DNA of 64,000 nt, from the NCBI GenBank assembly GCA_963514095.1, contig OY741267.1:8959454-9023453 (forward strand), given 5' to 3'. This DNA comes from Eutrigla gurnardus (Eukaryota; Chordata; Actinopteri; Perciformes; Triglidae). The notes under the pieces are model-generated. The model saw only the letters and a list, made by a program, of their open reading frames with translations. It had not been told where the DNA came from and made no database searches. Numbering within the stretch: position 1 is the stretch's first letter; each line of letters starts with the position of its first letter. Shown here in pieces: positions 57,890-64,000 of the stretch. The translations under genes and the position numbers were made by a program.

Positions 57890-58334
57890 TTCAATTGGTG
57901 GCGCTCAGTGTAGATTCTGTGGCGCTGCGCCACACATTGGTCTATGTATGGGAAACTGGTTCTTATAATTACTTTGAGAGAGAGAAAGCGTGACGGTGAG
58001 TATGAAGTCAGCAGCTCCAGTGCACTTAACGAAAGAGTGTGTGACACTGTTACAGTTGTGTAGTATTTAACCCCGACATTAGCAACAGAGAGCATGTGAC
58101 AGCGTTGCAGTTGTGTATGTAGTATTTAGCCCCAACATTAGCAACAGAGAGCATCAGACGGCGTTGCAGCAGTGAATCACGTCACGGTTGACATTGCTCC
58201 TGCTCCGCCGCCTACCTGATGATGCCGCCAAAAAGTATCTGCATGGTAGTATTGGAGCACCTTTATGATTACGAGTACACTCGTACAGAATCAGACCGAT
58301 ACCCGATGCTGGAATCGGTATTGGTACATCCCTA
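57890..58334. mobile_element. hAT-like repeat fragment ending TGGTACATCCCTA
   Basis: The right end CAGACCGATACCCGATGCTG followed by GAATCGGTATTGGTACATCC is a common fish hAT terminus. Internally two roughly 65-bp copies of ATTTARCCCCRACATTAGCA and ACAGAGAGCAT occur at about 58067-58155. The left end is uncertain. Confidence 0.6.
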
Positions 58335-58457
58335 ATTTTAAGACTATGGAAGGAACTCAAAGAGTGAGTTATTTAAATTGTGGCAACAGCATTTAAGTAT
58401 GATCAGAAGAATACATGAGGATAAAGGGGAGGAGTTAAGGGACTACATTAAAATATA

Positions 58458-58533
<76 letters not shown>
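58458..58533. repeat. (TA)n microsatellite
   Basis: About 75 bases of TA. Confidence 0.97.
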
Positions 58534-58534
<1 letters not shown>

Positions 58535-58536
<2 letters not shown>

Positions 58537-61358
58537 AAGATTTAAGACCTTATAGTCCCAGAGGGGAAATCCATTCTCACAGCAGCACCGTATCCATCAG
58601 CCAATGCCATACACACCTCAGTGCTCTGTACCTCCGCCCTGACAGCAGTGGGATGAGGTGGGTGTTTAGTTGATGTGTGATGTCCTGATCTATTCAGATT
58701 ACCATGCATGGAGTTCTGTTAGGTTGGGTGGGGCTCACAACATCTTTCCATTTGTTATCGAGTTTGTTCTGGATTTATTAATCAATTAAATTCTTTCTTC
58801 TCCTCATGTACTGGAGAATGTCTCCATAATACATGCCATGAACAAAGCCTTTCAACAACCAATAAAAATGAAATTGTAATGAAAGTATTCATTAGCTGTA
58901 ACCTTTAAACTCAAAAGCTTGTGTCTTTTCTAGTTGCTTTGTTCGACTTTCATAAAACCCATGACCCCCCCCCCCCCCCCCAAACTATTCTCCAAGATCA
59001 TGATTTAAATTTCAAGTCTTTGTTTCCTTTCTATGTGACTAAATAGAATTTCTAAGATGCAGCAAGGATGTGGCTGTATGTCTGAAAGCCTTTAACTATC
59101 ATTATCAAGAATAACAATGAACACAAAGTCTGATCTACAGCACACACTGTGGACTTAACACATGACCACGCCATGTTTATATTGGGGGAACAGAGAGGCT
59201 TATTCTTCATTTCACAACTGGTAGCCTTGATTCATGCCGTTTTGGCCGTCGCCGTCTTGGCTTTTGCAACCAGAAGTGACGTGAGAGGGAGCGAAGTACA
59301 ACCACATGCTGAATAAAGACATTTTTAGGAATAAAATGTTACAATTCGTTTTCATGAAGTGAAAACACACGGTAAAAAGGTTAAAGGGCTAAGGCGAAAT
59401 GGACAGGTCCTAGCCCAGGCAATGCTGTGGTAGCAACCTGTCACAGGTTCATAGGCTCTGCCCATCACAGATTTGCTGTTGGCAAATCCATATTTATTTT
59501 GGCATTTTGTTGAGGGAGCAGACAAAGAAATAACTTTAAAAGGTTTAATGGAGTTTAATCGAGTTCACTGGCATTATGCTGTTTAACGCCACTTTAACAA
59601 GATAAGTGTTCCTCAGATAATCACAAGAAGGAGAAAGCTGCATGATTATAACTCATCTTTTTATTTTATACTCTTTCAAATCAGCTTACCTGGACTTCCT
59701 CAGGATGAAAGTGAGGGATCATCTGACGGACTTTAAAAAAGTTTGTGTATCAGACATTGTGAACAGATGTTTGATACACCACATTGTTAAAGTCAATCAG
59801 CATGAGTCCATAAACAAGTCATTCATAGCCAAGAAACGTGACATCTACCGACATCCGTGTGTTCAGACTGGACTGAGTTTCAGGCTTTCGTTCATTTGTT
59901 ATTTTTTAAATTAAATCAAATTAAAGGCAGTGGACAGATAGCTGGCGTCTCTAGAAGAGACCTGGTGAATGATCAGTGATCAGAGAACAGCCCTTTCTGT
60001 GATCATATTAAACTTCTGTTTGTAAAACTTATTTTACTTCTGTTTCAAAGTCTTACAAACGACCACGCCCATCTATGCTGCTGCTATCAGAATATACCAC
60101 GTACACAACATCCAGGATAACACGTACAACACAAACTCACCACACCCAGAGAGTGAGCAAACACTAGTTTGACATTTTAAAGGACTACTGACCATGAATA
60201 AAAATTAGTAGAACTACAACAGATTTTTTTAAAGGTGAAAACTCAATCATATCTTAAGTCCATCTTCTAAATGCAGATTAGAGCCGCTAATGCATACGTT
60301 GTTTTATCATTGTCCCAAATGCTTTTTGTCCCTGCACACAAACAGCAACTTAGTCATGTCTCAACTAATGATGTCAGTTATGCCCGACACTTTGTAACGA
60401 GTAACTAACTGGCAACTAACCGGTCAATGGGTGTTAAAAAACTGTAATAATAATAAAAATAATGATAATAATAATGATAATAATAATAATAATAATAAGC
60501 TCATTTTTAAAAATCCCTTCCTTTTACTCCGGCGCTCCACTGACTCAATGATCTTTGCTGCTGCGTTTCAACAGGTTATATACATCCAGTCGAACTTAAC
60601 TGCCACATTTTGATCAGGTTAAGAGTGAAGATGATCAACATCAGCTGATTATCCACCAAGCCAAATGTAAATGATTTCAATACTCCGCTGTCAAGCCTGC
60701 TCTTGGATTCACTCTGAAAGCATCACAGCTGGACACACACACACACACACAAAGAAATACTACTCCGAACTCTGTGCAGCCGGGCCTGGTATGTGCGAAA
60801 CAGCTGGATGCATGGGCATGCACCGGGTCCGTACACACCGGGCTCAGCGTCACAGAGCTCTCCATAGTGCCGAAGAGCATTTTAGGTGTGTGTTCAGCTG
60901 TGTCAGAAGCTCACCGTGGTGCTTCCTCTTAAAAGCTCAATTGGTTAACAAAATGAACCGACAAGCGTAACCAATCAAGATGTCCTCAGTGGACAACCAA
61001 TGAACTAAATCATCCCTCCTGTCACATAACCTCACATCAACCCAAAGTGTGATGGAAAATAATGGCACAGTGGTGCAAAGCAGAGTAACAATGCGGAGCA
61101 TCTTTAAACACATCTCCCCACCTCCCACCGGTAGCACTGATGACGAGCATTATAATGATAATTAAATAGAAATGTCCAGGCTTCTCTAGGACGGTCTAGT
61201 TTACTTCTGTAGGTCACATAGAGGCATCAGTGTCAACCAGAGACTCGTTCATAACTAGTTAAAAGCTTTCAGGTCTGGAATAGTGGCTGTCGTCAACAAA
61301 CGAACAACCCTGCGACTATTGGATGGCTTAGTGACGAGCCTGATAGCTTACAACATAC
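58535..61358. other. Intronic sequence, nothing firm recognised
   Basis: Poly-C at about 58967-58981, (AAT)n at about 60443-60497, short (CA)n at about 60735. A 90-codon frame at 59642-59914 has no recognisable domain and no clear splice sites. Confidence 0.5.
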
Positions 61359-61361
61359 TAA

Positions 61362-62330
61362 AGCCGTGTCCACACGTTTTTTTGTGCGTAAACGCAGAAG
61401 ACACACACACATCCGGTCAAGCTCCGTCTCTTCTTCTGCATTTTCGTAGCAGAAACAGCGCCACATATAGGCTTGGAGTACTGCAGCGCGCCTCTAAGAG
61501 GCCGTCCACACGTAGCAAAACAAACTTTTTTTCCTCCGTTTTGCCTTGGCGTCGTTTCAAGAAAATCTGCATCCAGACGAATCCACTGAAAACGACTCGA
61601 TGCGCTGCAGTACATATTCCAGGCCTATATGCGGTGCTGTTTCTGCTACAAATATACACCAAAATCTCGGAAGAAGAGACGGAGCTTGACCGGATGGTTG
61701 CCGTTACTATGGCAGCAAGTGAACGCTATGGCTGATCTCCACCCGACCACCCGATCAATAAACACCCATAAGATGACAATTTGGCCCGTATAAATAAAAC
61801 CAACAATAACCACCAACAGCCGTCACCCTAAAGACCTTGACGAGGCGTTGTCACACGTTGGGATGGATTAATTAGACAAATAAATGCCTACATTCATGGG
61901 AAGTTAGCTAGCGGTTGTTTGTTAGCATCGTAATAAAGTAGCATATCTGCGACTTTTTCCCCGGAATATCGCCCCCCTCTCTCGGCTCCGTTGTTTTTTC
62001 ATACAGCGGCCCTGATACGCCGTCGTACAGACGAGCAGAATATCTGCTACGAGCACGGAGGCCGCCGTTGTTGTTGTTGTTACGAGACGTCGCGGGGGAA
62101 GAAGTCAGGCTCGAGGGTCGAGGAGCGGGCCAATGAAGTCAGCGTATCCGTTTTGGCCGTCTACATGAAACGAACACAAAACGGAGGGGTGCCGTTTTAT
62201 TCTTTTTCACCCTGGTTTCAAAAAAGTGCGTTTTCAGGCCGCGAAAACGCCGGATCCGTATGGATAGCCGGCCGAAACGGACAAGACTTCTGCGTTTACC
62301 CACAAAAAATGTTTCCATGTGGAGGGGGCC
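61362..62330 (+). mobile_element. GGCC-ended MITE, copy C, with internal inverted segment
   Basis: Left end AGCCGTGTCCACACGTTTTT and right end CATGTGGAGGGGGCC are inverted repeats extending through the shared GCGTAAACGCAGAAG words. TAA flanks both sides (61359-61361, 62331-62333). A segment at about 61405-61490 is the reverse complement of about 61605-61695, so a second left end (GGCCGTCCACACG at about 61499) is internal. Non-coding. Confidence 0.88.
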
Positions 62331-62333
62331 TAA

Positions 62334-64000
62334 GGTTACACCGATAGATGATGATCTCAGGGTACGACCATAGTCAGAACGATCACCACACCAATTTTGT
62401 GATTTTGTGCATGATTGAGTCAATGACACTCAACACTGCCTGAAATGTTTCACAATAAATGACGTAGCAGGAAAAGGGAATAAATATGCCCTTTGAGCTG
62501 TTGGGAGGCTTTTAGGTGAAAACACATCCAAAGTGGCTTCACTGTCAGTGAAAAAACTGCTCAATTGAAGTGACTAGAGTGAATTAGTAAATAAATAAAC
62601 CGTATTGTTGTTAACCCCATCTATAAACTTTTTTGTGTGTGTGTAGATACATCCCTAGTTTGCTACAACCAACATGTAGTTGAAGAAATTCATTTTCAGA
62701 TTTGCTGTCGTGCCCTCAGAAAGAAAATGGTTTTGGTATTTTGGTTCAAGCCTCTCCAGTTTGGTGATTCATTCAACAAGAACAAACTTAATCGAATCAA
62801 ACATTCTCCCATCAGAAGATGAAAAACAATGACACATCCTGAAAATGTCAAAATATGGTGGCAATCCATAATAAAGTTTACTTCTCATGCAGTATAAATT
62901 TTACTGCATGAGAGAAAACTTTGCCCTACTGGTAATGCTGGAGAAAAACCACTACGGATGATCCTCTGGGGAACATGGTTGTCCGTGATGAATGTTATAA
63001 CAACCCATTGAATAGTTGTTGGGATTTTTCAGTTGAGACCATCCAGCCGGGTTCACGGTCCATGATGCCTCTTTTGTAGGTGTTATATTACCGTAAAATT
63101 CACCTCGACATTTTTTATATTTGATCTGACAAAACATGACATTCTGTCTGCTTTGGTTCTAGTGTGTATTTTATACACTACTGAAATTACATTTATTTAT
63201 ACTTACTCACAAACCTGCATAGTTCAGATTTCTTGCAATTAGCAGAGTAACATCCTGATCTTTAGGGCTGAAAACTGAATGTTGATTTATTAAATTGAAA
63301 AGATTCAATGGATGCCATCTGTTTCTGTGAGAGGAATCAGGACAGTCTGAGCTGAAAGAATGAGAAGAAAAACAGAAACTCTCTCTCTCTCTCCCTCTGT
63401 AAATCAGCAGTGGGGTGGGGGGGGAGATTATGGACTGGGGGGTAATCGTCGTGTCCACAGAGGGATTACACTGGGCTCGGGCGGCTGCAGACATCTCTTT
63501 TTGGGGGGTTTGGCAGACTGGAAACTGTGTGGCAGAAACCTATTTTTCATCTAATGCTTGGACGTCACACAGAGACACGCTACAGTAACAGTCCCTACAT
63601 TTGATGAATTATTATCCAATATTAGGAGGAACAGCTCACTACGAGGCAGCACTGGGCCATAGGACTGCACGATATTGGAACAAAACTTACATTGAAATAT
63701 TTGTTTTCTGCAATATAAAAAAATACAAGAATACATGTTGTACATTTTTAAGTTAAATTAATCAATTGCATGCACATTAAAAGCTAAATTAAGAGTCTAC
63801 ATATAAACAATTTAGTCCTCTCGTAAAATGTATTCATAAACTCACTGGTTGTATAGATCTCTCACACACACACACACACACAGCAGGTTAATGAGAAGGG
63901 CTCTGTGTCTCCAGGACAGGTGGGTTCAGGTTCAGGCCCCTCCCACTGGTTGGCACTGGGAGCCCCGTTCCTCCCTCAGGGAGAGAGGGTGAAGCAACTA
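62334..64000. other. Intronic sequence to the window end, possible hAT start near 63660
   Basis: AGGACTGCACGATATTGGAA at about 63661 looks like the left end of a hAT MITE that would run on to the right. (CA)n lies at about 63863-63881. No exon found. Confidence 0.5.

Noticed and set aside
59642..59914. 90-codon ORF ending in a hydrophobic stretch
   Set aside because: No domain, no splice sites, A/T-rich; considered chance.

Overview
The window is vertebrate, almost certainly teleost fish, genomic DNA. It is intron-rich, full of microsatellites and minisatellites, and littered with fish-type transposons (hAT MITEs, PIF/Harbinger, Tc1, L2-like and Rex-like LINE tails). No prokaryotic gene organisation is present. 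Nearly all long ORFs are microsatellite or minisatellite artefacts, or shadows inside transposons. There is one 200-base assembly gap (13460-13659).

The host gene is dlg1 (SAP97-type MAGUK scaffold), on the minus strand. Three of its exons can be read directly. The exon following the L27 domain is at 51454-51617. The exon shared by both isoform classes is at 1765-1929. Between them, at 38820-38849, is a tiny alternative first exon encoding MDCICIVTTK, which matches the palmoylatable N-terminus of the alpha isoforms of PSD-95/SAP97. Both upstream exons end in phase 0 and both can splice to the same phase-0 acceptor at 1929. The window is therefore mostly one roughly 49.5 kb intron with an internal promoter. 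A further 72-nt open segment with consensus splice sites and phase 0/0 (44935-45006) could be an unrecognised cassette exon.

The rest is intronic repeat content, from left to right: a 41-bp minisatellite with a 9-unit higher-order repeat (2.3-3.3 kb); a GGCC-ended 3-bp-TSD MITE (3.5-4.1 kb); a 1.7 kb Harbinger derivative carrying a decayed Myb/SANT gene (4.4-6.1 kb); a hAT element with a BED zinc-finger relic (6.2-7.1 kb); an unrecognised coiled-coil coding fragment (7.1-7.9 kb); a pure purine tract (13.8-14.2 kb); a four-layer nest of hAT elements with recognisable 8-bp target duplications for three layers (14.3-16.8 kb); an L2-like LINE remnant (18.5-19.1 kb); a CA-rich block (19.5-20.4 kb); a spliced-looking 87-codon exon in a TTAA-ended repeat (22.7-23.2 kb); and a 26-bp minisatellite split by a hAT insertion (24.0-26.4 kb).

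Further right there is a 4.3 kb element with CACTGTAAACCC terminal inverted repeats carrying a multi-exon SAMD3-like gene (28.4-32.7 kb); a second GGGCTGGGCGATAT hAT copy (36.1-37.0 kb); a Tc1 transposon whose transposase gene has been blown up in place into a 26-bp minisatellite (41.1-43.2 kb); two related GTCACCTACGTC minisatellites, one interrupted by a MITE (44.2-47.1 kb); a Rex-like LINE tail (54.0-54.7 kb); and assorted hAT ends, including a BED zinc-finger relic (55.3-58.3 kb) and a foldback-type MITE (61.4-62.3 kb). All family names are from pattern recognition of the sequence; no database search was run.
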